Notes: generated by a model not told the origin, from the letters alone. Shown: positions 12,343 to 25,712, numbered from the stretch's first letter. The stretch is 64,000 nt of DNA from Neopestalotiopsis rosae (GCA_023078685.1 JALGAS010000006.1:2418001-2482000), one strand, 5' to 3'. Numbers and translations are program-made.

Positions 12343-14174
12343 CTTGAATATGGGCCGCCGGGTCTGTGTAGAAAAGTTGTTAGAGAATTGTCGACGTTGT
12401 CTTGCAAAATATTCCAATGCGACTGACCTCTGGTTGTCTGACGAGTTTGGGGTCTGCAGGAATGGACTGTGACAAATGGATGGATGGCTGGGCAGAGCTC
12501 GACTCAATTGATTTTCCAAAAAAGTTGCCGTTGCGTAAACCAAAATGAGCCGCTACTAACCCCACAAGCGCCGCGGTATCGGATCAAGTCCCCAAGTCCC
12601 CGCGCTGTTTGGGCCAGTCCTGGAGCGCTGATTCCCTAAGGGTCCGGTGCTGTTGGCTCTGCAAGAGTGGAGGAATAGCGCCTAGATCTGTACGATTAGG
12701 GAATCGAAATTGCAAATAAGATGAGACGGGAAAGGTCCAAGACAGAATGAGGTCGAATTTATCTACTGCTCGCGGTAAGTTTCCCTGTGTGAGATCTGTT
12801 CTAAAGCACAACCATGGAAAAATATAGAGCTTAAACGGCCGCCTTGCCCTGAGTAGGCATCGACTGGTGACGGTAAACTTGGTTCCTACATTGACCAAAA
12901 CCTACAACTGGAGAGTGCCTTTGAGCGCACCTGTACACTGGATTACGGGCTCTACACTCAGTGGCTTGTCTCAGTATCGAACTTACGTGATGTGTCAACG
13001 CCAGAAAGACAGGTCGGTCAGCACGCCTGAACCTCCGAGATTCTACCAAACCTACCTGGAATACATATAAACCACTACATCTTTACGTGATTTTACCTCC
13101 AGCATCTGATACAATGAGAAAAGCCGTTATTGTAAGTTCCTCGGTGACAATTCCTATTCGTGCTCTTAGCTGCAGTTTACCGTTGGCCCATGCGGATAAA
13201 TGGGGTCTCTCCCCCACAATGGTCAGGATAGCTGTCTAGGCTTGGCTGGCTGTGCGGCATTGTGCACACTGCGAACCGCTGGCACAGACAGGCGGGGTTC
13301 ATGATGGTGCTTAGTGGGTAGGGAGGGGAGCCTTTTGAGGATATACAGTAGTACCTCGTACATTCAGGAGGCAATCATCAAGAAGAGTTCATTTAGAGAC
13401 AGAACGTTTCGCTGGCCTGTTGCAGAACATACGAAATTCTGTCATAGAAAGAGATGAGCAGAGCAGCATGGCGTCCGCATGCATCGATCCTGAGCTAATG
13501 GCTTGACTTACAGCAGACTGATACTTCTACGCGCTACAACTCTCCTAGCACCTGATTGCTCATCTATGTACCTGTCACTGGGACCATGAGGTTGTTGGAA
13601 CGCTCCCCATGCCCGCTAATCATGCTCCTATTAGCCCAATAGCTCCCCTAGATCGTCCGCGTCTTGACACCAAGGGCCCGGTACGCGCACAGGGGCGACA
13701 GCTTCAATTACGACACGAGGGCTTCACCCATAGGTGCTATGTAGCTTTCGGTGCCTCTCTCCTGACTTGTGCCCCTCCTCAACGAGAACCTTCCACCTTC
13801 AACACACACACCCGTTGCAATCGCGCACACACCGAAGACGCAGCAAATACACATCACAACCGTGCTATCATATATACCAGTTTTACAACTCCCGGATCTG
13901 GTCTGACACTGCGCATCGTCTTGTCGCATACCTGCCTTACATCCGACGCTTATCTCCTTCGATCCTGCACTATACGAGCGCCATCGCAACATCGAACTCT
14001 CCCGTCTCGACGCACCAGAGGCACAGCACATCGCGATACCAAACCGGTATCCTCGGGATTCGCCCCCCAGTCAGTAGCGCTTCAGCTCTGCACCTTTAAA
14101 TAAGCCGTAGCCCGATCTTCGAGGCTCCAGCGAGGTGCTCCTTGAAGTGCTCTGGCCACATACATCCGCTACAC
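12343..14174. other. Intergenic: divergent promoter region and probable leader
   Basis: The region separates two divergent genes. From about 13790 to 14170 the plus strand is C/T-rich with CA-repeat-like stretches (near 13800-13840), typical of a fungal 5' leader, probably that of the gene starting at 14175. No conserved frame was found. Confidence 0.45.
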
Positions 14175-17100
14175 ATGAGTCACCTACTCTGGAAATACTA
14201 TTGGGAAAATGATGTCGACAGATTTCGTCGGCTTCTGGCCCCGGCCGGTCATTCCCATAGTCCGTACTCAACAAAGAGCCCTGCCCCAGGAGTAGGCAGT
14301 CCCGGCGCATATGGAAATTCGCCACGTCCGTTGGCCAAGTTGCGCAAGGCTTCTGCGCATGGTGCGAATGCCCTTTCCAAAGCTGACGTCAACGGGCGCG
14401 ACCATGTCGGACTGACTATTCTGCTGCGCGCCGCCTCTTCAACCTCGCCGAATGCTGTCATCTTTGTCGAAGCTCTTCTAGCTCATCCGGCAACCGATAT
14501 CTACGCCCAGGACCCGGAAAGCGGCTGGAATGCCCTACACCGAGCGCTCTACAACGGAAATATATCGATTGCCAGATTACTTCTAGAAAAGGAACGTAGA
14601 GACATTATTGAGTCGTTGGGTGTGAATACAACCACCAAAGTCGGTCAGCTCATTAAAACAAAGGACCACGAGGGAAACAGTCCCTTCGATGTTTACAATG
14701 CCTCGATCGCTCTGCGCCAGTTGAGAATGGCCGAAGATGACGCCAACTCCGATGATGACTCTGGCAGCGAAGATGCTGGAGACGGTGACGAACGTGGAGC
14801 GCATTCGGTCAAGATGAATGGGGTTGGCGAAGAGGTCTTTACCTTTGGAAGCAACAGGAATCTATCGTTGGGTCTTGGTGATGAGGATGACCGCCAGTTT
14901 CCGGAACGCGTTTATCTGAAGCGTCCAGATCATTTGATCCAATACTTTCATGACCACTTTGTCGAATCCCAGACGATCGATGGAGCTATGGAAGAGTCTC
15001 GTACTTTAGATTCGAGTGAGATCTCCGCACTTACACAAAATCGGCCATTGATGGTTCAAGATGTGGTTATGGCAAAGTTGCATACCGCGATCATCACCAC
15101 CGACCCCATTTCCAACCTTTATGTGTGCGGTATCGGACGCGGTGGCCGCCTAGGCCTGGGAGACGAAAACACCCAATTCACTTTTCAGCCCGTACAGGCT
15201 GGGCTGCTTGACAAGAGGGTCACCCACGTCGCCCTTGGCTTGAATCACTCCATGGCCATTACGAGTGGTGGGGAACTTTGGACTTGGGGTTCAAATAGTT
15301 TCTCACAGTTGGGGTATGCACTTCCGCCGCCTATGAAGCCTGACGAGGAGCCCATCAGCACCACTCCCCGTCAAGTATTTGGGCCTCTCAAGAAAGAAAT
15401 TGTTGTTGGCATCGCCGCATCTTCGATACACTCTGTTGCCCACACTGGCTCGTCACTTTACTGCTGGGGCAAAAATGCAGGTCAGCTAGCGTTGATGGAT
15501 GCGGACTCTCGCTCGCTGGAAGTCCAGTCAGTTCCAAGAAAGGTTGCTGCATCGTTGCTGTCATCACACTCGTCCATTTTGATGGTTTCGGCCATCGACA
15601 GAGCTACGACGGTGCTTTTTGAAGACCGTACTGTGTGTGTGTTCACCAATTATGGTTACAACATGATCAAGTTCCCGTTTTACGATGGCTTCACCAACTC
15701 TACCCTGCAGCGGTCTGGCAGAGTTTCCATGTCTTCCAGATTCAATTCTGGTCGTCGTGAGATCCATGCAATCACCTCTGGCGGTGAGACCATCGCGGCA
15801 TTGACTGGAAGTGGCGATCTCTTCACTATGGCTTTGAACCACAAGGCTGAGGGTCACCTACAAGCTACCTCGACTACAAATCCTGCCAAGATCAAAGACG
15901 CTATTACCACTCCCCAGCTCACCTGGAACTCGCTAAAAGATGGTGCAAAGTCTGTCGCCATTGGCGAAGATGGAACTATCATGGTATCGACTCAGTCCGG
16001 AGCAGTGTGGCGGCGGGTGAAGCGGACAAAGGCCAAGGACGCCAAAAATATCGGAAATGTGGACAACAAACGCAAGGACTTCAAGTTTCAGCGAGTTCCG
16101 TACATTACTGGAATTGTTGGCGTTCGAAGCTCCATGTTTGGTGCATATGCCGCTATCCGTAAAGACTGCGATGTAACACGCGAGCAGCTCGAAGTGGATG
16201 ACCAGACTTTGTGGCACGATCTTGCGCCCTTGTGTCCTTTGAAAGGGTTCAGGGCCACTAATCCTCGGCTGCGCGAGAACAAAGACACTTGGAAATTCCA
16301 GAACCCCGAGGTCCTGATGGGTCGAGTCGATACGTTGGGATACGAGATCCTCACGTGTACAGATCTGGAAGAAGACTTGGCGATCCACTTGCGGAGCTGG
16401 AACTTCAAGCACGATGAGACTGGCCTGACTATTCGCACGACTTCAGCACCAGAGCTGCAAATTCCAGTCCATTCGTGGGTTTTGGCTGCAAGAAGTCCAG
16501 TCCTCCGTGCCGCACTCCTCAAGTTTCGCGAAACTGGTGACTGCGTTATCCCGGATCTCCTTACAGTTTCAGACTCTGGTGGAACCACCACTATTGAGCT
16601 TTGCGGAATCGATTTGATCGCACTCCTCAATCTGGTGGTATATGCGTATGTAGATCGGGTGATACCTGCTTGGAATTTTACTCGCCAATCGCCGCCCCTG
16701 GCCTATCGGTACCGCCAAATTCGCATAGATCTCATGGGTGTTGCTGCGAAACTTGGAATGGCAAAGCTCGAGCACTCTGTCAGGATACAGAGCACGCCTC
16801 CAAAATCCATGGATCAAGACTTTCGAAGCGCAATCGAAGATCCCAACTTTTTGGAGGATGGAGATGCCCTCCTCGAATTGGATGGTGACGAGATTCCAGT
16901 TCACACATCCATGCTGTGCCAAAGATGTCCTTGGTTTGCAGGTTTATTCAAGGGCCGCTCTGGCGGTATGTGGTTGGCAAGCCGACGTGCAGGCCGGGAT
17001 GCCTCGGAAAGGACTCCAATCGATCTGAAGCACATTCATCCAGAGTCTTTCCACTACGTTTTGCAGCACATGTATGCGGACGTGGGTGAGGACTTGTTTG

Positions 17101-19091
17101 ACAATGTAGTTGCTGAGAGTATTGATCATTTCTCGGAACTTGTGATGGACGTCATGAGCATTGCCAATGAGCTTATGCTCGACCGCCTGTCACAAATCTG
17201 CCAACATGTTCTTGGTCGGTTTGGTAAGAAGCCCCAGACATCATACACGATGTAACATGCTAACAGTCTAAGTGACAACTCGAAATATCTCTACTCTAAT
17301 GAACCTCATGAGCCCCTGTTCGGTCACCAAGTTCAAGGATGTTGGACTCGAGTATATCTGTTTGCAAATGGAAACAATGCTCGAAAATCAGTAAGTCAAT
17401 ATTCACTGCTGACAATGCCTGCTCAGCAGCTTGGTCAGCATCCACGCAAACAGCCTAGTCATTTCTAACCCTGAAATAGTCTGCTCGACAATCTCGACGA
17501 GGATCTGGTCTTTGAACTCGACGAAGTCGTCAGAGATAATCAGCTTGCGCGATGCCCCTTTGCTAAAAGCGGGAGAGCAGATTTACTACTGCACGAACGC
17601 CATCCTACTCTGGCCGAGGACATTGAAGAAGAAAGACAAATTCGAGTCAAAGCAATGGCTTACAAGGTCACTTCGAGGGACGACGACAAAAAGCTGTCCT
17701 CCTCTTTCAAGGCAAAATTTGGCAGTTTCGACGATAATGCGGCTGTCTCGCCATTGCTTGATAAAAGTCGGAGACAGTCGAAATCTGCGCGGAATGAGCC
17801 TTTCAGTCCCGTTCTTCGTCCAAAGAACTCAAAAGCAGATCTCATCTTTGATATGGAAGAAGAGGAGTCGAGTATGGCGAGTCCTTCGCCTTCGCCTCGG
17901 CCCATGGACTCTTCTCTTCGTGACGAGCTTGACCAACTCCCATCGCTGGAGGAGACACACAGCCATGGCAAGGGCAAACAAGTGATTAGAGGACAGACTC
18001 CAACCGCGAAATCACCAGCATCATATGTAACTCCGGGCACTACGCCCATCAATGGTGCAAGTGACTTGCGGCGTACATCCAATGGTGGTAATCCTTGGGC
18101 CAAGGCTTCCTTGTCTACTACCAAGTTGGACCTCAAAGACATCATGGCAGAATCAAAACCTGCACGTTCGGCTCTGTCTGCTGGGTTGGCTGCGCAAAGT
18201 AACCAGCCTGCCAAGCTTACTCCACAAAAGATGACGCAAAAGGAGAAGAAGAAGTTCATGCAGCAACAGGCAGATGAGCAAGCCAGACTGGAGGCATTGG
18301 CTGCCAGCAAACCTCAAGTGGCATGGACACAAGTTGGCGAGAAAAAGAGCTCGCCATGGCTTCCCACGCCAAGCGCGCCAAAGACGTCGCTCAAAGACAC
18401 ACTCATGCCGACGACAAAATCCACTCTTGCACCACCTGTGGCCAAGCATCTGGTTGCAGGCGAATCCTCCAACATGCCGATACCTCGACGAGCCGCCTCT
18501 CCAGACACAAGATTTTCTGGACAGAGTCGCTCAGGCTCAGGGTCAACAACACCACGCGGCAATCTTAGCAAGAACAATAGTGGTGGTCCTGTTTCGGCCA
18601 AGTCGATGCCACCTCAGCATTCGCCCAGCCAGGCCAGCCACCAGGAGCCCAAGCCCTTGGTCCCGCATTCAAAGTCGTATATACAAAAGCCACAGAAACA
18701 AATGGACAACATGCTTGGTCTGGGTCTGGCCGACATCATCGGGCAGCAGCAACGTGAGCAGCAGAGCGTCAAGGAGGCCGCAGCCAAGCGCAATCTGGAG
18801 GAGATCCAGCAGGAGCAGGCCTTCCAGGAATGGTGGGATGCCGAGTCGCGCCGTATTCAGGACGAAGAAGCACGAAGACAAAACCGTGAGAAAAATAGAG
18901 ATGAAAAGAAGGGCGGCGGCAACCGGCGAGGGCGGGGTGGAAAGCCAAAAGGCGGACCAAGTAAAGAACAACAGGGCACCGCGGCGCCGACGTCGACACC
19001 CGCCGAGGGTCCTACCAGCGGCGGTGCCGGTGCCGGTGCTCGGGGTCGTGGCAAGAGTCGTAGAGGTGGTGGCAAAGCAGTTGCTGCTTGA
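14175..19091 (+). CDS. Ankyrin/RCC1/BTB protein (IBtk-like)
   Basis: Three exons (14175-17223, 17273-17390, 17480-19091) encode 1592 residues; introns are 49 and 89 bases. The order of parts is: ankyrin-like repeats (about 70-175, including GWNALHRALYNGNISIARLLL); an RCC1 propeller (about 220-600, with LYVCGIGRGGRLGLGDE, LWTWGSNSFSQLGY and LYCWGKNAGQL); a first BTB domain (about 735-860, IPVHSWVLAARSPVLRAALL); a second BTB (about 890-1010, IPVHTSMLCQRCPWFAGLF); a linker; and a long low-complexity tail ending in Gly/Arg-rich GRGKSRRGGGK. This order is that of inhibitor-of-Bruton-kinase-like proteins, which in animals act as Cul3 substrate adaptors. A role as a Cul3 adaptor here is inference. 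The start at MSHLLWKYYWENDVDRFRRLL was chosen because this is where the family begins; an in-frame ATG at 14142 would add 11 residues. Skipping the first splice would stop the protein at 17255. Confidence 0.85.
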
Positions 19092-19816
19092 TTTCAGCAT
19101 CATAGACGTTCTAGAAAGTGCCCCCAACGGCCTTTGAAAAAAAGACAGTCATTTTGGTCGGGTCGATGCATATATATACACAAATTTTATCCGGGCAGGG
19201 GAGGCAACAAGATGAGGAGGATCATATCTGCCCGGGGACTTCCCTTGATCCCATCTGCTGGGTCTTGTTTTTAGAAAACATCTTCGTTTTTATGTACATA
19301 CCATCTCCTCTTCCGCTTCCACGCGCATTGGCCCAAGCAGACTATCTTTAATATATATACCCAACGAGATTTGACTACTTACTCTTGAAGAAGGACATTG
19401 TTAACTATTCATGGACTTTGAAATCAACAGCTGCACAAATTGCTCCTCGTGTGTTTCCTCCTTGATTCAATCAATATAAGTCAGGTACATCGCCGCGGTC
19501 TGTATTGCACAAGTCAGGTAGCCATGCGAAATATATATCATTCTCTGCCCTTGAAAACGGAAGCATGACCATTCATTAAATACTCGTCGCTAAATGATTG
19601 CAAATTCTATAAATTTCTCATCCCAACAACCCAGCATGAGGACTTGTGCTAATGATATGTTAGAGATGCTAAAGAGGCAACACAAAAACTATGCTGTCAA
19701 ATTACGGCTAATTCAGTCGTCATGTCGTGAATTATCAAAACGCCATGGTGGTACACATCTGTCTAACGCGGAAAAATCCGGTCGGTGGTACCCCTAATGT
19801 ACCAATGCAATATCAT
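19092..19816. other. 3' ends of two convergent genes
   Basis: This holds 3' untranslated regions of the plus-strand gene ending at 19091 and the minus-strand gene ending at 19817. It is AT-rich in its second half. No gene is seen. Confidence 0.5.
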
Positions 19817-22800
19817 CTAGCTGAGGTCGAAGCCAGCTCCTGATTTGACAGCATACAAGAGCCTCTCTTTCAGTGTAGCCCGGCTGCTGTATACAGGCAG
19901 TTTTAAAAGGTTCATACAGGTACCCGCACTTGGCAGGCGATTCTCGCCGTTTTCACGGCCTTCCCGGCGGGCATCGCGAATAGAAAAGGCTGGACTCAAT
20001 TGTGCAAATCCAAGCAGAGGAGCCCGGGGAGTGGAGGTGACAAACTTGAGGACCTCGCGGCGCTCCGAGTCTTTGAGCTCGTGCATGACGTCCCAAAACA
20101 TTTTGACAGTCGGATGCTCCTCTCCATCGTCACCAATCTCGTAGAGGCCAGAGTAGACGGTATTGCGCCGGAGGTCCTCGACATCAATTTCGGAGCTGTC
20201 GCCACCCACAAGGCGCTGCAGTTCTGATTGATTGAACATTTGCAGCCATGTCGGATCAATGATGCTATTAAGACCACGCAAGAAGGCTTTTGTCTGGCGA
20301 TATGGCTGTGCCACAAGCCGGTGTGTTACGACATACGAAATGTAAAGTGGCCGATCTTTGTTGGTGACTGGTGCACTCTCGTTGCCTTTCCGCAGCGGCC
20401 GTGTGATTGTCCTGACTTTATTTGTCACTGGATTGGTGACACGGTCGTTGATTGTGAAATCCAGAGAGAAATCACTGACGTCTCCTGGATAGTTCTTCAA
20501 CTGAATCAAACCTCTGTATAGTTCAGGGTCCAGATCTCTCAAATCGTTTAGACTTGCGCGAACATCTCTGCCCGAGGAACTCCATTTCAGGAGAAAAAAG
20601 GGAGCAAAGGACAAGTCCACGAGAATCCCCTCATACATGCATTTCCCGACAACTCGTCCCAAGAATTCGAACTTTTGTGTCAGTTCCTGCAGTCGACTAT
20701 TCCATTCTGCAGAGTTCTCCGGAATGCCGAACCAGCGAAGACTCTCCACGAGTTCGTCAAAGACTGTGGGATTTGGGTACAGAAGATTCTGGCTGTTGGT
20801 CACAAACATACCCAGATGATCCTGTGGTGTAAAAGCCTCAGTGGTGACACTGGTCAGGAATTCCTTGGTAACACCACCTCCATCAATTCCGGCTTCCGGT
20901 TGGTCAAACTTGTCAACAAAGGTGATTTGAATGGGTTCCTTCAGCGCCTCCCCAAGGTTGTAGAACTCGCGGTAGGCATCCAAAAAGAGCTGTCCGCGCT
21001 TGATGGTGGCAGAGTGCCGACCGAGCGAATCACGTCCAGCATTCGTTTGACCCAAGACGCCGTGGAGGATTGAATGACGCCATTGGTCTGGATCAACGTT
21101 ACCGGCGCGCCTCTTGGATTTATCGAGATGCACGAACTGACGGAAAATCTGGACACGGACATCGAAGGGGATGGTGAATGGCATGTTTCTCAGGATTTCC
21201 AGCTTTGGGCCAACTTGAGCTAGAATCTTCTCTCTCTGCGCACGCTTGTGTTGTCTCTGTCTTTCGATCTGAGCTGCGCGAGATAGGCGGTGACCAGAGG
21301 CTGTCAGAAAGCCAGGAGCTCCAGCATCGAGACCGCCCATATCGTCATCGTCGTCGTCATCATCCTCTTCCTCCAGATCCTGTTTCTTCTGTTCTTCGAG
21401 GACCACCGCAGCCAAGAAGCCATCCATTTCGAACCGAGATGTCATGAGCCAGAAGTCTTTCGGCAAAAATGGTCTTCGAGAATCTCGTTCGTACAGGGCA
21501 CGCATGGTGACTGTTGCTGCGGCCCTCAGCGTGAGGACATCCATTCCTTGAATTCCTGCAAAGGTAGTAGTTATCTTTTCATTTACATGATGCTGAACTT
21601 TGGTGGTGGAGGAAGAACCGAAAAGCGACGAGACTGTTGGCACTGCTGACAGTGCCGAAGAAGGCATCATGTCGGGCAGATTATAGTACAGTGGGAAAGC
21701 GAGATTTTTGAGAAATGTCACCAGATCTTTGAGCTCTGGCAGACTTAGTCCGCTTGCTCGTACCCGCATGACTACCGGGCTCGGATTCGCAATTATCTCT
21801 GTCTCTGCCGGGAGAAAATCCTCATCGTCAGTAACTCTGAGGAGAAAATTGTACAGCTCAAGGAACAGGAGCAGAGTTCGCCATTCTTGATCACGATGGC
21901 CAGGATCTGGCTGCAATGATGACACTACTACCCTCGGCCTTTGCTCGACCTCCTTGTGCGCTATTGCGGAGAAGATGCTGGTGCGCGACACTGCTTGCCA
22001 GAGAAATTTCACCGATGGCACTGTCCCCAAATTTTGTGAGGCAGGAGTTATTATGTCTCCGTGAAACAGACGTATTTTTATGTCGTCGCCGTGTCTTGGG
22101 AAGCAGCGAAGCAGGACCAGCGTGTAACCCGCCAGAAGACTCGCCTCCTCTGATGCCTGCTCATGTGATGTAGCCGTGGAAGTAAAGCGCTGGAGCAGTT
22201 CTGCAATACCGTCTTCACTGACGAGGGACTCGAGCTGCTCCACGACGTATTGGCTCAACGGGTTGATCGTCTCCTCATCAGAATCGCTTGACTCGTTATC
22301 CGCTGAGCCGTTGGCACCGGTCCCGGCTCTGCTGCGTGCGCGGATATCCGCTGACAGTTCCGTCAATAATCGATAAAGTGCCTCGAGGTAAGAGGAGCCT
22401 TGAGAAGGAGGCGTTGCTCGGCACAGGGCAATGAAATGTGCTAGAAGCCATAGAAGACCATCACGCGATGTATCGTTGGCCCGATGGTGTTCGACGAGCC
22501 CAGTAATAATGCATCGGGACAGAACTCCGGCATCTAAAAATTGGGCGACCACTCCAGGTTTTGCTTGCAAAAAGGCGAGATTTGGCGAGGTCAAGAAGAA
22601 AAAGGCAAAAGCTTCATAGAAGTGTAAGTTGGGATGACGCAGAGGTGCCGCAATCGCCTCGGCGAGAACATTCTGGTCAACCCCAGTCGACTCGGGTTGG
22701 TCATTATGGCCATTCTGCCCGCATAATCTTGCAATCAGCCTGTAATATTGGTCGCAAATATTGATGATACAGTTTGGATGCGCCTTGACCATAGCAACAG

Positions 22801-23302
22801 CGAAATTGAGCGGTGTGTTTGACGCAGAGATGGGTCTTTGCTCTACAGCGGATATTATCGTCGAGGCTAGTCTTCGCCGTTGATTATCTTCCAAAGCGAA
22901 ATCGCTGGCAGACGAGAGGTCTTGAACGAGACCATCCAGTCGTGTTTGGTCTCCATCATCTTTGGCGTCGAAAAAGGCATATAACAGAGGCAGTGCTCTG
23001 GTTATGCGGTCCTTCACCTGAATATCTTGGATGTACAAATCATCCCAGTCCCTCCGGCACTGACTTTGCACTTCTCTGCGAACTTTTCTTCCCCGCCATA
23101 CACGTTGTATCCGTTTCGAGGCTGCAACCTGTTCTCGATCTCGCTGGCGCTTCTCACGCTCGGCCTGAGCATTGGCAATGGTCTGAGAGGCCCCTGACGG
23201 CGGAGCTGCCCAGCCTGAATTTGCCCATGGATTCGATGCCCTCTGCCCGCTGAGGTTGACGTTCCGGGGACGCTTCGAATTTCCAGTAAAAGATGGAAAC
23301 AT
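19817..23302 (-). CDS. HUL5: HECT-type E3 ubiquitin ligase, Hul5 family
   Basis: A single exon encodes 1161 residues. An IQ-type motif lies at about residues 62-80 (AASKRIQRVWRGRKVRREV), as in yeast Hul5 and animal UBE3B/UBE3C. The C-terminal third (about 780-1161) is a HECT domain, with FVDKFDQPEAGIDGGGVTKEFLT near its start. The thioester loop LPSAGTCMNLLKLPVYSS has the catalytic cysteine at residue 1129, 33 residues from the C-terminus, and the chain ends in GAGFDLS. A strongly acidic run (EEEDDDDDDDDMGG, around 690) precedes the catalytic region. Hul5 extends ubiquitin chains on proteasome-bound substrates and on misfolded cytosolic proteins; this role is known for the family and inferred here. 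The intronless structure is notable beside its many-intron neighbours. Confidence 0.92.
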   Translation of the reverse strand: MFPSFTGNSKRPRNVNLSGQRASNPWANSGWAAPPSGASQTIANAQAEREKRQRDREQVAASKRIQRVWRGRKVRREVQSQCRRDWDDLYIQDIQVKDRITRALPLLYAFFDAKDDGDQTRLDGLVQDLSSASDFALEDNQRRRLASTIISAVEQRPISASNTPLNFAVAMVKAHPNCIINICDQYYRLIARLCGQNGHNDQPESTGVDQNVLAEAIAAPLRHPNLHFYEAFAFFFLTSPNLAFLQAKPGVVAQFLDAGVLSRCIITGLVEHHRANDTSRDGLLWLLAHFIALCRATPPSQGSSYLEALYRLLTELSADIRARSRAGTGANGSADNESSDSDEETINPLSQYVVEQLESLVSEDGIAELLQRFTSTATSHEQASEEASLLAGYTLVLLRCFPRHGDDIKIRLFHGDIITPASQNLGTVPSVKFLWQAVSRTSIFSAIAHKEVEQRPRVVVSSLQPDPGHRDQEWRTLLLFLELYNFLLRVTDDEDFLPAETEIIANPSPVVMRVRASGLSLPELKDLVTFLKNLAFPLYYNLPDMMPSSALSAVPTVSSLFGSSSTTKVQHHVNEKITTTFAGIQGMDVLTLRAAATVTMRALYERDSRRPFLPKDFWLMTSRFEMDGFLAAVVLEEQKKQDLEEEDDDDDDDDMGGLDAGAPGFLTASGHRLSRAAQIERQRQHKRAQREKILAQVGPKLEILRNMPFTIPFDVRVQIFRQFVHLDKSKRRAGNVDPDQWRHSILHGVLGQTNAGRDSLGRHSATIKRGQLFLDAYREFYNLGEALKEPIQITFVDKFDQPEAGIDGGGVTKEFLTSVTTEAFTPQDHLGMFVTNSQNLLYPNPTVFDELVESLRWFGIPENSAEWNSRLQELTQKFEFLGRVVGKCMYEGILVDLSFAPFFLLKWSSSGRDVRASLNDLRDLDPELYRGLIQLKNYPGDVSDFSLDFTINDRVTNPVTNKVRTITRPLRKGNESAPVTNKDRPLYISYVVTHRLVAQPYRQTKAFLRGLNSIIDPTWLQMFNQSELQRLVGGDSSEIDVEDLRRNTVYSGLYEIGDDGEEHPTVKMFWDVMHELKDSERREVLKFVTSTPRAPLLGFAQLSPAFSIRDARREGRENGENRLPSAGTCMNLLKLPVYSSRATLKERLLYAVKSGAGFDLS

Positions 23303-25687
23303 TTTGCCGGTGTTTGCTGTCCTTGTGTCCTCAGTCGAAGCTCAGCCGCGGTGAGTCGGAACAGGGGCGGATAGCTCGGTGGCTTCGGGAAACTTGCTTG
23401 AATGCTCGAAGTTGGAACAGTTTAAATCGTCCCGCCAGGTTCAACGTCCGAACGCTGAAATGGATCGGGAGCTCTGATCGGTCCGATAGCTGCAGCTGGA
23501 AGTTGAATGCGCGCAAGTAATGAGTATGGCTCCTCCTCCCCTTCCTAGAACGATGGGATCTAATGGCAGTGCTGAAGCAAAAGGGCAGAAGGCAGCATGA
23601 CGGCGAACTACCGAATCAAGGGCGGTGATGCCTAGACTAGATTTGAGAGGACGTGTCGTACTAGGGTTGGAAGATTTGAGGAGTAGAATGAGTCACTTTT
23701 TCGCTTCTTTTTGTATCAAAGACGCTCTCTGTCCAGCCTGTTTATGTCCAGTCTGTCATGTGATAAGACTTCTGCTTGGCTTTCGCGCAGGTTCGGTGAT
23801 GCGCATTTGAGCTTTCGAGCTTTCAGGGATTCTTCTGGTTACAGCACAGAGTATTGGGGGTCGAGTAAGTAGATGCCGGGCACTAACGCACTACATTTAT
23901 TAGGTAACCACTGCTCTGTCAGCTGGCTTGACCGAACGTGGTTCAATCACGTAACGCCACTGCTACTTTTAGGATGGGGCAGCCCCACGAGCAACTGCTA
24001 AGAAAGTGCTGGTAACGCACCAACGCACCTATTTGGGGGGTTCATAGCAGTAGCCTGGTCATATTGCAGTTTTGCAAAGATTCTGGCACTTTCGAAGGCC
24101 AGAGAGATATGTAAGCACTCTGTTGCACCTACCTAGAAGAAAATTCTATAGTGATCGCTTACATATTTCTGTGGTTGGCTCGCCAAATAAAACCATACAT
24201 CAGATCCGCTTACATACTCTTCACCTGATCAGTGAGTACGCATGGTCCTCGCTCGGATCAATGAGGGACTGCGTCAGAGAACGGCCATGGCGGGGTAGCT
24301 ATTTTGTTATCTCCGGCGAGGGCAGCTACGATAAGATTGTGCTGGTAGTATGCAGTGTATTCGTACCAAGGTCCTCAGGTGATGCCCTTTGTGCATACTC
24401 GTATTGGTTTCAGTGAAATTTCCAGAACACTTGATTTCGGATACACATTGATGCTTTGGAGCAGCCAGCTCGTTAGATTCATGACTGTCAAAACTATGTA
24501 ATAAAACAGCCTTAAAGCTGTAGTTAGTTATCCGACAAAATAGAATGTGTACTTGTGGACAGAGTTTCTGAACGATGATCATGTCATGTACGTGCGTGCG
24601 CTTCCGAAGAGGCCACAAGTTCATCTTGAGGGGTATGCAGTATAAATTTGAAATAGGTGTGAGGTTTCATCTGCCGCAAAGCGCCATGTCCGAGTTGTGA
24701 TGTTGAGCTGCAAGAAATGTGCGGTGTTCAGCCTCGGGAGATGCTTTTAGGTTGGCGGCGATTAAGCTGTCTGTCTCAACGGTGTTTCCAGGGTCTCTTC
24801 AACCCGCACAGACTTTGAACTCCTAAATTCAGCCCTACACCGAGCCAAGAAGAGGCTTCCAAGACTGAGAAGTACAAAATACCAATGCATTGAGGTACTA
24901 TAGTAGATATTTCAAGCAATAATAATCTATTTGGGGAGTCACTTGTGTAATGTAGCCACTCAGTCAGTCAGTCATGCCTTGTCGGAACAATGCATCGCGT
25001 TACTCGCACTAGCACTTGGGCCCCAGCAATCGCTTAACCAGCCCCGCGGGACGGAGGCGGACGTTATTGCCAGTAGGTGTATACAAAAAACCTACGTCAC
25101 CAGGACCTGCACAGGCGGCCCACAAAGGTGTAAGTAAGTATGTACCTAAGTAGGTACAATTATGTCTGCAGTGCGCCCTTGAGCATTTTCAGCACCATCA
25201 TCTGCCAAAGAGTCCACAAATGCTACAGCACACCAATCTGGTACAGACAAAGAAGGTATTTTACCAGAAGGTGAAGGTAATAGCAAGGGCTGCATTTGAA
25301 GAGGCAAGAGATATTGCCTACTCCAACTCGACTCATAGCGCCATTAGAATGACCATCCAGGCTATCTAGGCCCGTGCGATTAGATACCGCGCTGTGCCTG
25401 TGGGGAATTGCGACCAGACAGCTACGACAAGTACAGAGTATGCTGTGTATAGAGAAGGTACTCACCTCGTCAAGAGCCGAACAAGATCAGTATCATATTC
25501 GATTGCTCTCCGAACGTCACTCAGGGTCAGTTTTCCTAGAACAAAGGGATTCACTAACGATGGCAGTCCACAGACGTCCATGTTGTTTGTACAATGGCTC
25601 CAAAGAAAAAAGAAAGAAAAAAGATATGATTGCATGTGGGATGATTAGAGTCGCCAGGCCCCACTCAAAGATTCAAGAGAGAAAAAG

Positions 25688-25712
25688 CCCCCCCCCCCCC
25701 CCCCCCCCCCCC
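25688..25712 (+). repeat. Homopolymer of 25 C
   Basis: An uninterrupted run of 25 C sits about 820 bases upstream of the PAB1 start codon. The complementary G tract could form quadruplex-like structures. Its exact length may carry sequencing error. Confidence 0.85.

Noticed and set aside
13609..14103. 164-codon plus-strand frame before the IBtk-like gene
   Set aside because: C/T- and CA-rich leader-type sequence; no recognisable protein.
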